Shown here in pieces: positions 51,376 to 62,937 of a DNA stretch of 64,000 nucleotides; the first letter of the stretch is position 1; the number at the start of each line of letters is the position of its first letter. The stretch spans positions 248,001 through 312,000 of the forward strand of contig JACJWR010000002.1 in assembly GCA_020637055.1 (NCBI GenBank), in the 5' to 3' direction. The stretch comes from Actinomycetota bacterium (GTDB taxonomy: Bacteria > Actinomycetota > Actinomycetes > S36-B12 > UBA10799). A program made the position numbers and the translations under genes. The notes beneath the pieces are model-generated. The model was not told the origin of the DNA. It was given only the letters and a program-made list of their open reading frames with translations, and ran no database searches.

Positions 51376-52667
51376 GCGCAGGCAGCTTCCGCGCCCCGAA
51401 GGGCGTGGCCGAATACGTCGACGACCGAGCCGCGGCGTTCGATGCGGTGCGCGAGGCGCTCACGGGCGCGGCGCAGGTCGCCGGCTACGCGATGTTGGAA
51501 TTGCCGGTCTTCGAGGACACGGCGCTGTTCGTGCGGGGCGTGGGTGAGAGCACGGACGTGGTGAGCAAGGAGATGTTCACCTTTACCGATCGCGGCGGTC
51601 GTTCCCTCACCTTGCGCCCGGAAGGCACCGCCGGAGCCTTGCGCGCGATCATCGAACATGGACTCGACCGTGGGCAGTTGCCGGTGAAAGTGCTCTACTC
51701 CGGTCCATTCTTCCGGGCGGAGCGGCCGCAGGCTGGAAGGTATCGGCAGTTCAGCCAGGTCGGGGTGGAGGCAGTCGGAAGCGACGATCCGGCGCTGGAT
51801 GCCGAGGTCATCGCCATCGCGGATGCCGGATACCGGGACTTGGGCCTGCGCCGGTTCCAACTGCTGCTCAACTCCCTCGGGTGCCGTGAGTGTCGCCCGG
51901 GATACCGCTCGCACCTGCTCGCCTACCTCGCCGGATTCGACCTCGACCCCGCCACTCGCGAGCGTGCCGAACTCAATCCGCTGCGGGTGCTGGACGACAA
52001 GCGGCCGGAACTCGCGGAGATGATCGCCGCGGCACCGATGCCGGTGGATCACCTCTGCGAGGAGTGCCGGTCGCACTACGACGCCGTTCGCAGCTACCTC
52101 GACGCACTCGGTGTGCCCTGGTCGGAGGCGCCGCGGCTGGTGCGGGGTTTGGACTACTACACCAGGACCACCTTCGAGTTCAGCCACGAGTTGCTGGGTG
52201 CGCAGTCGGGAATCGGAGGCGGCGGCCGGTACGACGGACTCGCAGCCGACCTCGGTGGTGCCGACGTCGGCGGCATCGGCTTCGGCCTGGGTGTGGACCG
52301 GACGTTACTCGCCTGCGAGGCTGAAGGATTGACCCCCGGCGACGAACCCCGGATAGACGTCTACGGGATCGCCCTCGGCGAGCAGGCGAAGCCGACCTTG
52401 GTGGCCACCCTGGGGCAGTTGCGTCGATCAGGAGTGCGTACCGACATGTCGTTCGGTTCCCGCGGACTGCGCGGCGCGATGAAGGCGGCGGATCGATCGG
52501 GTGCGCCGTGGGCGTTGCTGATCGGTGAAAGGGACTTGTCCGCCGGTGCACTCACCTTGCGGAATCTGTCGACCGGCGAACAGGTGCAGGCTCCGCTGGA
52601 CGACATCGATGAGATCATCCGGCGGATCACCGCCGAGGGAGAGGTAGACAATGCTGCGCACCCGTGA
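51372..52667 (+). CDS. hisS: Histidyl-tRNA synthetase
   Basis: This class II synthetase charges tRNA-His. The 431-residue protein has motif 1 region (VAGYAMLELPVFEDTALFVRG), motif 2 (SGPFFRAERPQAGRYRQFSQVG), the HisA signature LVRGLDYYTRTTFEF, motif 3 (GGIGFGLGVDR) and a C-terminal anticodon-binding domain. GTG 51372 overlaps the preceding stop by four bases. Its 3' end overlaps aspS by 17 bases. Confidence 0.96.
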   Translation: MSAGSFRAPKGVAEYVDDRAAAFDAVREALTGAAQVAGYAMLELPVFEDTALFVRGVGESTDVVSKEMFTFTDRGGRSLTLRPEGTAGALRAIIEHGLDRGQLPVKVLYSGPFFRAERPQAGRYRQFSQVGVEAVGSDDPALDAEVIAIADAGYRDLGLRRFQLLLNSLGCRECRPGYRSHLLAYLAGFDLDPATRERAELNPLRVLDDKRPELAEMIAAAPMPVDHLCEECRSHYDAVRSYLDALGVPWSEAPRLVRGLDYYTRTTFEFSHELLGAQSGIGGGGRYDGLAADLGGADVGGIGFGLGVDRTLLACEAEGLTPGDEPRIDVYGIALGEQAKPTLVATLGQLRRSGVRTDMSFGSRGLRGAMKAADRSGAPWALLIGERDLSAGALTLRNLSTGEQVQAPLDDIDEIIRRITAEGEVDNAAHP

Positions 52668-54402
52668 GGCAGGCTCGCTGCGAGCCGACGACGCCGGCGA
52701 CACCGTCACGCTGGCGGGCTGGATCGCACGTCGGCGCGATCACGGCGGGGTGGCGTTCTTCGACCTACGCGATGCCTCAGGAGTTGTGCAGATCGTGGTG
52801 CGCGACGATGCCCAGGCACATCACCTGCGCAATGAATACTGCGTGCAGGTGACCGGCGAGGTGTCCCGCCGACCGGAGGGCAACGAGAACCCCCACGTGG
52901 CCACGGGTGCGGTCGAAGTGATCGTCGAGACGCTGACGGTGCTCAGCGAATCCGCGCCGCTTCCGTTCAGCCTCGACGAGCACACCGAGGTCGGTGAGGA
53001 AACCCGGCTGCGGTACCGCTATCTGGATCTGCGGCGGTCCGAACCCGCGCGCATCCTGCGCATGCGGTCCAGGGTCAACAAAGTGGCCCGCGATGTGCTC
53101 GACGCGGAGGCATTCGTCGAGGTGGAGACGCCGACCCTTACACGCTCCACGCCGGAGGGAGCGCGCGACTTCCTGGTGCCGGTCAGGCTGCAGCCAGGCA
53201 AGTGGTACGCGTTGCCGCAGTCCCCGCAGCTGTTCAAGCAACTGCTCATGGTCGCCGGCATGGAGCGGTACTACCAGATCGCGCGCTGCTACCGGGATGA
53301 GGACTTCCGGGCGGACCGGCAGCCTGAATTCACCCAACTCGACATCGAAATGTCCTTCGTCGATGCCGCCGACGTCATGGCCGTGGGCGAAGACGTCGTC
53401 AAGGCGCTGTGGTCGGACGTGTTGGACTATCAGATCGGCGACATCGGCCATATCACCTACGCCGATGCCATGGCCAGGTACGGCACCGACAAGCCGGACC
53501 TTCGCTTCGGCCTCGAATTGACGGACCTGACCGACTACTTCGCCGAGACGCCGTTCCGGGTGTTCCAGGCGCCCTACGTCGGTGCCGTGGTGATGCCCGG
53601 CGGTGCCGATCAGCCGCGCCGGGCCCTGGACGCCTGGCAGGACTGGGCGAAGCAGCGCGGCGCCCGCGGGTTGGCGTACGTCCTGTTCACACCGGATGGA
53701 CCCGCGGGACCGGTGGCCAAGAACCTCTCCGAGGCCGAACGTGCTGGGCTCATGGCGGCGGTCGGAGCCGAAGTGGGCGACTGCGCATTCTTCGCGGCCG
53801 GCAAGCCGTCCGAGGCGCGCGGGCTGCTCGGCGCGGCCAGGCTGGAGATCGGGGACCGGCTTGACCTGATCGACCCGGCGGAATGGTCGTTCGTGTGGGT
53901 GGTGGACGCTCCGATGTTCGAGGAGATCGATCTCCCCGACGGTGGGACCGGCTGGACGGCGGTGCATCACCCGTTCACCTCGCCGACCGCGGAATGGCTC
54001 GACCGTTTCGACGCCGAACCCGGCCAGGCGCTGGCCAGCGCCTACGACCTCGTGTGCAACGGCAACGAGATCGGCGGCGGATCGATCCGTATCCACCGAG
54101 GCGATGTGCAGGAGCGGGTGTTCGACGTGCTCGGTCTTTCCCACGAGGAGGTCGCGGAGCAGTTCGGCTTCCTGCTCGAGGCTTTCGACTACGGGCCGCC
54201 GCCGCACGGCGGCATCGCGTTCGGGTGGGACCGGATCTGCATGCTGCTCGCCGGTGCGTCGTCGCTGCGCGAGGTCATCGCCTTTCCGAAGACGGGGGCC
54301 GGGTTCGATCCGTTGACCTCGGCGCCGACTCCGATCACCGCCGAGCAACGCGCAGAGGCAGGTGTGGACGCCGACCCCGAGGCCGAGTCCGAAGTAGGCT
54401 GA
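52651..54402 (+). CDS. aspS: Aspartyl-tRNA synthetase
   Basis: The 583-residue bacterial-type AspRS has an N-terminal OB-fold anticodon domain (TLAGWIARRRDHGGVAFFDLRD), class II motif 1 (VETPTLTRSTPEGARDFLVP), motif 2 (YQIARCYRDEDFRADRQPEFTQLDIEMSF), the bacterial GAD insertion domain (~285-420) and motif 3 (GGIAFGWDRICMLL). GAGAGG lies before the ATG. Whether it also charges tRNA-Asn cannot be read here. Confidence 0.97.
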   Translation: MLRTREAGSLRADDAGDTVTLAGWIARRRDHGGVAFFDLRDASGVVQIVVRDDAQAHHLRNEYCVQVTGEVSRRPEGNENPHVATGAVEVIVETLTVLSESAPLPFSLDEHTEVGEETRLRYRYLDLRRSEPARILRMRSRVNKVARDVLDAEAFVEVETPTLTRSTPEGARDFLVPVRLQPGKWYALPQSPQLFKQLLMVAGMERYYQIARCYRDEDFRADRQPEFTQLDIEMSFVDAADVMAVGEDVVKALWSDVLDYQIGDIGHITYADAMARYGTDKPDLRFGLELTDLTDYFAETPFRVFQAPYVGAVVMPGGADQPRRALDAWQDWAKQRGARGLAYVLFTPDGPAGPVAKNLSEAERAGLMAAVGAEVGDCAFFAAGKPSEARGLLGAARLEIGDRLDLIDPAEWSFVWVVDAPMFEEIDLPDGGTGWTAVHHPFTSPTAEWLDRFDAEPGQALASAYDLVCNGNEIGGGSIRIHRGDVQERVFDVLGLSHEEVAEQFGFLLEAFDYGPPPHGGIAFGWDRICMLLAGASSLREVIAFPKTGAGFDPLTSAPTPITAEQRAEAGVDADPEAESEVG

Positions 54403-54681
54403 GGCCTCTGGTTCACAAGCCTGGAGGTCGACGATGGCACGCATGGTCTGGGTGGCGATTGGTGCCGCCGGCGGCATCTACGCCTACAAGAAGGTCAGCA
54501 AGGTCGTCGAAGACGCCCGCGGCCGGACTCTGGTGGGCAACGTCAACGCGGCCACGGCCAGCGCCAACTCCTTCGTCGAGCGCACCAAACACTTCGTCGC
54601 CGCCGTCGGCGCCCCCACGTCCCCGCCCGAGGCCGACGGTGGAGCGGCGGAGCCGGTGCCGCTTGCCAGTAGGCTGCGGAC

Positions 54682-57356
<2,675 letters not shown>

Positions 57357-57360
<4 letters not shown>

Positions 57361-57815
57361 CCTTCACCCGTGGGGTGCGCATCGGCGTCGACGTCGGCTC
57401 GGTGCGCATCGGCTTGGCCAAGTGCGACCCCGACGGGATCCTGGCGACGCCGCTGCCGGCCATCCGACGCGGTGAGGGCGACCTCGCGGCAATCGCCCGA
57501 CTCGTGGACGAATACCAAGCCCGCGAGGTGATCGTGGGTCTACCGCTGGCGCTGGACGGAGAGGCCCGGTTGGCTGCGGCCTCGGTCACAGAGTTCGCCA
57601 CCGGACTGGCCTCGGCGGTGAGCGTGCCTGTCAGACTGGTTGACGAGAGGTTGTCAACCGTGGCGGCTCAGCGCAGACTTCACAGTGCGGGTCGCGACAC
57701 GCGGAGCAGCAGAAGCGCCATCGACAGCGCCGCAGCGACTCTAATAGTGCAAAGCGCCGTGGACTTCGAGAAGAGCACGGGGAAACGTCCCGGGAGGATG
57801 GTCGTCAATCCATGA
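57357..57815 (+). CDS. ruvX: RuvX/YqgF pre-16S rRNA nuclease
   Basis: The 152-residue RNase H-fold protein has the first acidic strand RIGVDVGSVRIGLA, the central VIVGLPLAL and VRLVDERLSTV segments and a late DSAAATLIVQ helix. The E. coli homologue processes the 5' end of 16S rRNA. It overlaps alaS and mltG by four bases each, in the alaS-ruvX-mltG-aroE order conserved in mycobacteria. Confidence 0.92.
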
Positions 57816-58948
57816 GCAACGTCGGACTACCCATGCGGCCGGCGCCGCAAGCGCCCAGTGGGCGCCGCAGGCAGCGACGGCCGCATCAACGGCGTAGCGG
57901 CGCCTTCCCCTTCCTCGTGATGGGCATGGTCGGACTCGGAATTGTGGCCTTGGTGGCCGGCTTCCTCGCGCCGCGTTTCCTGTCCGGTCCGCCGGTCGCG
58001 GACTACCAGGGGGAAGGCACGGGCACGGTCACCGTAGTCGTCAACCCCGGCGACACCCTCTACGACGTTGCGCTGGAACTCACCAACAACGGGGTCACCG
58101 CCAGTGCCACAGCGTTCACCCGGGCCGCATCCGGCAACGACGCCGCGACCGGCCTGCAACCAGGTACCTACAACCTTCGCGAACAGATGAGCGGTGAAGC
58201 AGCCCTCGCGCTGATCCTCGACCCGGTATCGAGGGTCGTTTCCGGCTTCACCATCCCGGAGGGCGCGCGGATGACGAAGGTCTTCGCGATCGCCTCCGAA
58301 GCCACCGGCATCCCGGTGGCTGAATTCGAGGCGGTCGCAGCCAATCCGGTGGAGTTGAACCTGCCCGCCTACGCCAACGGCAACCCGGAGGGCTTCTTCT
58401 ACCCGGCGCGCTACGAGTTCCAGCCGGATTCCACCGCGCTCGGACTGATGCAGCAGATGGTGGCCAAGTTCAACGAAGTGGCGACCGCGATCAACCTCGA
58501 GGGTGAAGCCGCCGCGCAAGGCCGCAACCCCTACGACGTGGTGATCACGGCCAGCCTGGTGGAGGCCGAAGGTGGGGCCGAAGACTTCGGCAAGGTCGCG
58601 CGCGTGGTTCTCAACCGACTCGAGCAGGGCATGCCGCTGCAGTTCGACTCGACCTCCAACTACGCCAGCGACTCGTCGAACATCCAACTCACCGAAGACC
58701 AGTTGGCGGAAGACACCCCGTACAACTCGTACCTCTACACGGGACTCCCGCCGACCCCGATCAACCAGCCAGGTGAGGCGGCGCTGAAGGCGTCGCTGTT
58801 CCCCGACGAGGGCAACTGGGTGTTCTTCGTCTCCGTCAACCCGGACAAGAAGATCACCAAGTTCACCGATGACTACGACGAGTTCCTCGGCTTCGTAGAC
58901 GAGTTGAACGCCTACCTCGCCACCCGTCCGCCGCAGCCGGGGGAGTGA
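57812..58948 (+). CDS. mltG: Endolytic murein transglycosylase MltG
   Basis: MltG cuts nascent peptidoglycan strands at the membrane. The 378-residue protein has a basic cytoplasmic N-terminus (GRRRQRRPHQRRS), one membrane helix (~30-52), a LysM-like region (GTVTVVVNPGDTLYDVALELTNNG), and the YceG core with the catalytic Glu in VITASLVEAEGG and the conserved YASDSSNIQL and LPPTPINQPGEAALKA blocks. It overlaps ruvX and aroE by four bases. Confidence 0.93.
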   Translation: MSNVGLPMRPAPQAPSGRRRQRRPHQRRSGAFPFLVMGMVGLGIVALVAGFLAPRFLSGPPVADYQGEGTGTVTVVVNPGDTLYDVALELTNNGVTASATAFTRAASGNDAATGLQPGTYNLREQMSGEAALALILDPVSRVVSGFTIPEGARMTKVFAIASEATGIPVAEFEAVAANPVELNLPAYANGNPEGFFYPARYEFQPDSTALGLMQQMVAKFNEVATAINLEGEAAAQGRNPYDVVITASLVEAEGGAEDFGKVARVVLNRLEQGMPLQFDSTSNYASDSSNIQLTEDQLAEDTPYNSYLYTGLPPTPINQPGEAALKASLFPDEGNWVFFVSVNPDKKITKFTDDYDEFLGFVDELNAYLATRPPQPGE

Positions 58949-59772
58949 TGGGTGGTCCCGGCGGACCGCGCCGGGCCGCCGTGCTCGGCTCCCCGATCGG
59001 GCACAGCAAATCGCCGGCGCTGCACCGTGCGGCCTATCGGGCGGCCGGGCATCCGGACTGGACGTACGAGGCGATCGAGTCGCGCTGCGATGATCTGGCC
59101 GGCTTCATCTCCGGATTGGACCGCACCTGGCTCGGGCTGTCGTTGACGATGCCCTGCAAGGAGGCGGGTCTCGCGGCTGCGGACTGGGTGGATCCGGTCG
59201 CATCGACAACCGGGGCAGTCAACACTCTGGTACTCGGCGACGCTTCCGGCGCGCGCGTGAGTGGCTACAACACCGACGTCGACGGCATCGTGGCCGCGCT
59301 CGCCGAGGCGGAGGTCGGGCCGACCCGTCACGCGGCCGTGCTCGGGGCCGGCGCCACCGCACGATCGGCAGTGGCCGCCATGGCACGACGCGGCGCCAAA
59401 CGTATCGACGTCTACGCCCGGCGGGCGTCGGCGGCCGAACGGGTGGTCTCACTCGCGCGTGACCTCGGCTGCGATGCACTCGGTCGACCATGGCAGGAGG
59501 CCGGAGACTGTCTCGCGGCCGATGTGGTGCTGAGCACCGTGCCGGCAGGTGCCGCGGCGTCGCTCGCCTCATCGATCCGTGGGCGCGATTCCGGTGCCGC
59601 GCTGCTCGATGTCGCCTATCAGCCGTGGCCGTCGGCGCTGTCTGCGGTGTGGCCGGGCCCCATCACGGTGTCCGGGCTGTCGATGCTGCTCTGGCAGGCG
59701 GTGGCGCAGGTGCGTCTCATGGCAGGATTCGACCCCGATGTGGCCGCAATGAAGGCTGCAGTCGGCCTCTAG
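58945..59772 (+). CDS. aroE: Shikimate dehydrogenase
   Basis: AroE reduces 3-dehydroshikimate to shikimate with NADPH in aromatic amino acid synthesis. The 275-residue protein has the substrate site LGSPIGHSKSPALH, the catalytic Lys K72 (LTMPCKEAG), the GYNTDVDG motif and an NADP-binding Rossmann loop (VLGAGATARSAVAAM) followed by the basic YARRAS region. The P-x-K motif reads MPCK rather than the usual [IV]PHK. It is the last gene before the pilus cluster. Confidence 0.92.
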   Translation: MMGGPGGPRRAAVLGSPIGHSKSPALHRAAYRAAGHPDWTYEAIESRCDDLAGFISGLDRTWLGLSLTMPCKEAGLAAADWVDPVASTTGAVNTLVLGDASGARVSGYNTDVDGIVAALAEAEVGPTRHAAVLGAGATARSAVAAMARRGAKRIDVYARRASAAERVVSLARDLGCDALGRPWQEAGDCLAADVVLSTVPAGAAASLASSIRGRDSGAALLDVAYQPWPSALSAVWPGPITVSGLSMLLWQAVAQVRLMAGFDPDVAAMKAAVGL

Positions 59773-59799
59773 CGCGCTTTTCTCGGCAATGATGGAGCC

Positions 59800-61467
59800 A
59801 TGGCACAACTGGCCGACTATCTGCTCGCGAATCGCTTGGTCTCGCCCAACGACTTGGAGACCGCAGCGGCGGAAAGTCATGCCTCTGGGCGGACACTCGG
59901 CCAGGTGCTCGTCGACCTGGGCATCTTGCCGGAATCGACCTTGGTCAAGTTCGTCGCCTCCCAACTGGGCATGCCGTTCTATGAACTCGCCGACGTGTCC
60001 GTGGACGGTTCGGCCATCGCGCTCGTCCCGGAAGGGATGTGCCGTCGATATGCACTGATGCCGGTCGGCTTCTCCGGTGAGGCGCTGCGGATCGCCATGG
60101 CCGACCCTTCGAACGTGGTGGCGCTGGACGATCTGCGTTCCACGACCGGCCGGGAGATCAAGGTAGGTGTGGCGACCCGGGGTGACATCGTCGCCGCCAT
60201 CAACCGCCACTATCGATCGGAGGGCGAACTAGGCGACATCAGCCTGGCCATCGATGCCGAGGATGAGCAACTCGAGGACCTCGCGAACGTTCGTCAGATC
60301 ACTGAAGAGGCCCCGATCGTCAAGTACGTCAACCTGCTCATCACGCAGGCGATCAACGACCGTGCCAGCGACATTCACCTCGAGCCCACCGAGAAGGATC
60401 TGCGGGTGCGCTTCCGGATCGACGGGGTGCTGCACGAGGTCATGCACTCGCCGAAGTCCATCCAATCGGGGGTCATCAGCCGGCTCAAGATCATGTGCGA
60501 CATGAACATCGCCGAACGACGGATTCCACAGGACGGCCGACTGACGGTGAACGTGCCCGGGGGCAAGGTGGACCTGCGGGTGGCGACGCTCCCCACGGTC
60601 TGGGGCGAGAAAGTTGTGATGCGGATCTTGGACAACTCCACCGCCATGCTCGACCTGGCCCAACTCGGCTTCAGCACCGGCAACTACGAGCGGTTCAGCG
60701 AGAGCTTCGGCAAGCCCTACGGAATGCTGTTGGTGGTAGGACCCACCGGATCGGGCAAGTCCACGACCCTGTACGCCACGCTGAACATCCTGAACAAACC
60801 CGAGGTCAACATCATCACGGTGGAGGACCCGGTCGAATACCGCCTTGCCGGCATCAACCAGGTGCAGACCCATGTGAAGGCCGGCTTGACCTTCGCCGCA
60901 GCGTTGCGCAGCATCCTGAGGTCCGATCCCGACATCGTGCTCATCGGCGAGGTCCGGGACTACGAGACCGCCCAGATCGCCGTCGAATCGGCACTCACCG
61001 GTCACCTGGTGCTCACCACCTTGCACACGAACGACGCCCCCAGTGCCGTCACCCGGTTGGTGGAGATGGGGATCGAGCCGTTCCTGGTGGGCTCGGCGGT
61101 GGATTGCGTGCTGGCCCAACGGCTCGCCAGACGCCTATGCACGAAGTGCCGGAGGGCTTACACGCCGGTGCCGGAGGTGCTGGAGGCGGCACGTTTTCCC
61201 TGGCACGACGGTGAGCCGCTGCCGACCCTGTTCGAACCGGTCGGCTGTTCGCACTGCTCGAGGACCGGCTACCGGGGACGTCTCGCGTTGCACGAGATCA
61301 TGCCGGTGACGCCGGCGATCGAGCGGTTGGCCGCAGCGCGTGCCTCGGCCAACGAGGTCGAGAGTGTGGCGCGCGAGGAAGGCATGGTCAACCTGCGCGA
61401 GGACGGGATGGCGAAGGTCATCAGCGGCCTGACCAGTTTGGAGGAGGTGCTCCGGGTGGTGGTGTGA
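59800..61467 (+). CDS. pilB: Type IV pilus assembly ATPase PilB (GspE family)
   Basis: This cytoplasmic hexameric motor polymerises pilins. The 555-residue protein has an N-terminal GspE/MshEN domain (1-150, two-repeat layout from LLANRLVSPNDLE), a Walker A GPTGSGKST at ~314-322, the Asp box (VEDPVEYRLAGINQVQ), Walker B (ILRSDPDIVLIGEVRD), the His box (HLVLTTLHTNDA) and a tetracysteine zinc site C447/C450/C483/C486. The ATG at 59800 is 27 bases after aroE. Confidence 0.95.
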   Translation: MAQLADYLLANRLVSPNDLETAAAESHASGRTLGQVLVDLGILPESTLVKFVASQLGMPFYELADVSVDGSAIALVPEGMCRRYALMPVGFSGEALRIAMADPSNVVALDDLRSTTGREIKVGVATRGDIVAAINRHYRSEGELGDISLAIDAEDEQLEDLANVRQITEEAPIVKYVNLLITQAINDRASDIHLEPTEKDLRVRFRIDGVLHEVMHSPKSIQSGVISRLKIMCDMNIAERRIPQDGRLTVNVPGGKVDLRVATLPTVWGEKVVMRILDNSTAMLDLAQLGFSTGNYERFSESFGKPYGMLLVVGPTGSGKSTTLYATLNILNKPEVNIITVEDPVEYRLAGINQVQTHVKAGLTFAAALRSILRSDPDIVLIGEVRDYETAQIAVESALTGHLVLTTLHTNDAPSAVTRLVEMGIEPFLVGSAVDCVLAQRLARRLCTKCRRAYTPVPEVLEAARFPWHDGEPLPTLFEPVGCSHCSRTGYRGRLALHEIMPVTPAIERLAAARASANEVESVAREEGMVNLREDGMAKVISGLTSLEEVLRVVV

Positions 61468-61602
61468 AGCACCGGGGCCTTCGCAGTGACCGATGCTGGA
61501 GTGCGAGAAACCCGACACGGATGCAGTAGCGGGGTAGATTGACAGATGGACGGCGTCCGATCATCACCACAGGCCGCGGACTGCTGAAGAGCGAGGTGCA
61601 CC

Positions 61603-62907
61603 ATGACTGAGCCGCAATGGGGTGCGCCGCCGCCGGGCAACGGACAACGCTTTGCCGCCTATGGCCCGCCCGCACAGCCGCAGGCCCCGCCACCTCCGCC
61701 GCCGGGGTACCAGAATCGACCTGCACCGCCGGTGGCGCCGGTCCGCCAGCCGCCGCCTCGGCCCACTGCACCGGCCGACGGAAGTGGGGACGAAGGTTGG
61801 GACACGCTCTCGCGCGGCACCGAGCAAGGGGTGCGCACAGGCGATCTGTCGCTCACGAATGTGCTCGAGGAGATGCTGGCCTTCAACAGTTCGGATCTTC
61901 ACCTGACGGCCGGTGCGCCCCCCACGATTCGGGTCAATGGGGAATTGCAGCCCATGGAAGGTTATGGGGTCCTCTCCGGGGCCGAGGTTCGACGCGTGAT
62001 GTACGCGGTGATGACACAGGCCCAGCGGGAGCGGTTCGAAGAGGATCTCGAACTGGACTTCTCCTACGCCATCCCGGGCGTTTCACGATTCCGCGTGAAC
62101 GTCTACCGGCAGAAGGACAACCTGGGTGCGGCGTTCCGAGTGATTCCGATGGAGATCAAGCCGCTCTCGGAACTGGGCATCCCCGCAGTGGTCGCCAATT
62201 TCGCCTCGTTGCCCAGAGGATTCGTCCTGGTCACCGGCCCGACCGGGTCGGGCAAATCGACGACCCTGGCCTCGCTGATCGACTTGGCGAATCGCTCTCG
62301 TCGCGAGCACATCATGACCGTTGAGGATCCGATCGAGTTCCTGCACGAGCACAAACTGTGCCTGGTCAACCAGCGGGAGGTCGGTTCGGATACCACCTCG
62401 TTCGGGGAGGCGCTCAAGCACGTGTTGCGGCAGGACCCGGACATCATTCTGGTTGGTGAGATGCGTGACTTGGAGACCATCCAGGTGGCGCTCACGGCGG
62501 CCGAGACCGGCCACCTGGTGTTCGCCACCCTGCACACCCAGGACGCCGCGCAGACCGTGGACAGAATCATCGACGTGTTCCCACCCCACCAACAGCAGCA
62601 GATCAGGCAGCAGCTGGCGGGAACCCTGCAGGGAGTTGTGTGCCAAACCCTGTGCCGCACGGCGGATGGCCGGGGTCGGGCGGTGGCCACTGAGGTGATG
62701 GTGGCCACGCCGGCGATCCGCAACCTGATCCGGGAGGGAAAGACCCACCAGATCTACTCAGCCATGCAGGCCGGAGCCTCCTATGGGATGCACACGTTGG
62801 ACCAGCACCTCGCCAGTCTGGTGAAGAGCCGGACGATCACCTATGAAGTTGGTGCGGACAAGTGCCATCATGCAGAAGACTTCAACCGGCTGTGCGGGCA
62901 CGCCTAG
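61603..62907 (+). CDS. pilT: Twitching motility retraction ATPase PilT with Pro-rich extension
   Basis: PilT disassembles pili, driving retraction. The 434-residue protein has a ~65-residue Pro/Gln/Ala-rich N-terminal extension not typical of PilT, then the PilT core: LEEMLAFNSSDLHLTAG, Walker A GPTGSGKST at ~212-220, Asp box (VEDPIEFLHEHKLCLVNQRE), Walker B (VLRQDPDIILVGEMRD), His box (HLVFATLHTQDAAQT) and the AIRNLIREGKTHQI C-terminal motif. It lacks the PilB tetracysteine, confirming PilT. Confidence 0.93.
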   Translation: MTEPQWGAPPPGNGQRFAAYGPPAQPQAPPPPPPGYQNRPAPPVAPVRQPPPRPTAPADGSGDEGWDTLSRGTEQGVRTGDLSLTNVLEEMLAFNSSDLHLTAGAPPTIRVNGELQPMEGYGVLSGAEVRRVMYAVMTQAQRERFEEDLELDFSYAIPGVSRFRVNVYRQKDNLGAAFRVIPMEIKPLSELGIPAVVANFASLPRGFVLVTGPTGSGKSTTLASLIDLANRSRREHIMTVEDPIEFLHEHKLCLVNQREVGSDTTSFGEALKHVLRQDPDIILVGEMRDLETIQVALTAAETGHLVFATLHTQDAAQTVDRIIDVFPPHQQQQIRQQLAGTLQGVVCQTLCRTADGRGRAVATEVMVATPAIRNLIREGKTHQIYSAMQAGASYGMHTLDQHLASLVKSRTITYEVGADKCHHAEDFNRLCGHA

Positions 62908-62937
62908 CGGGGTCGGAAGCGGCAGGAGAGCGGTGAG

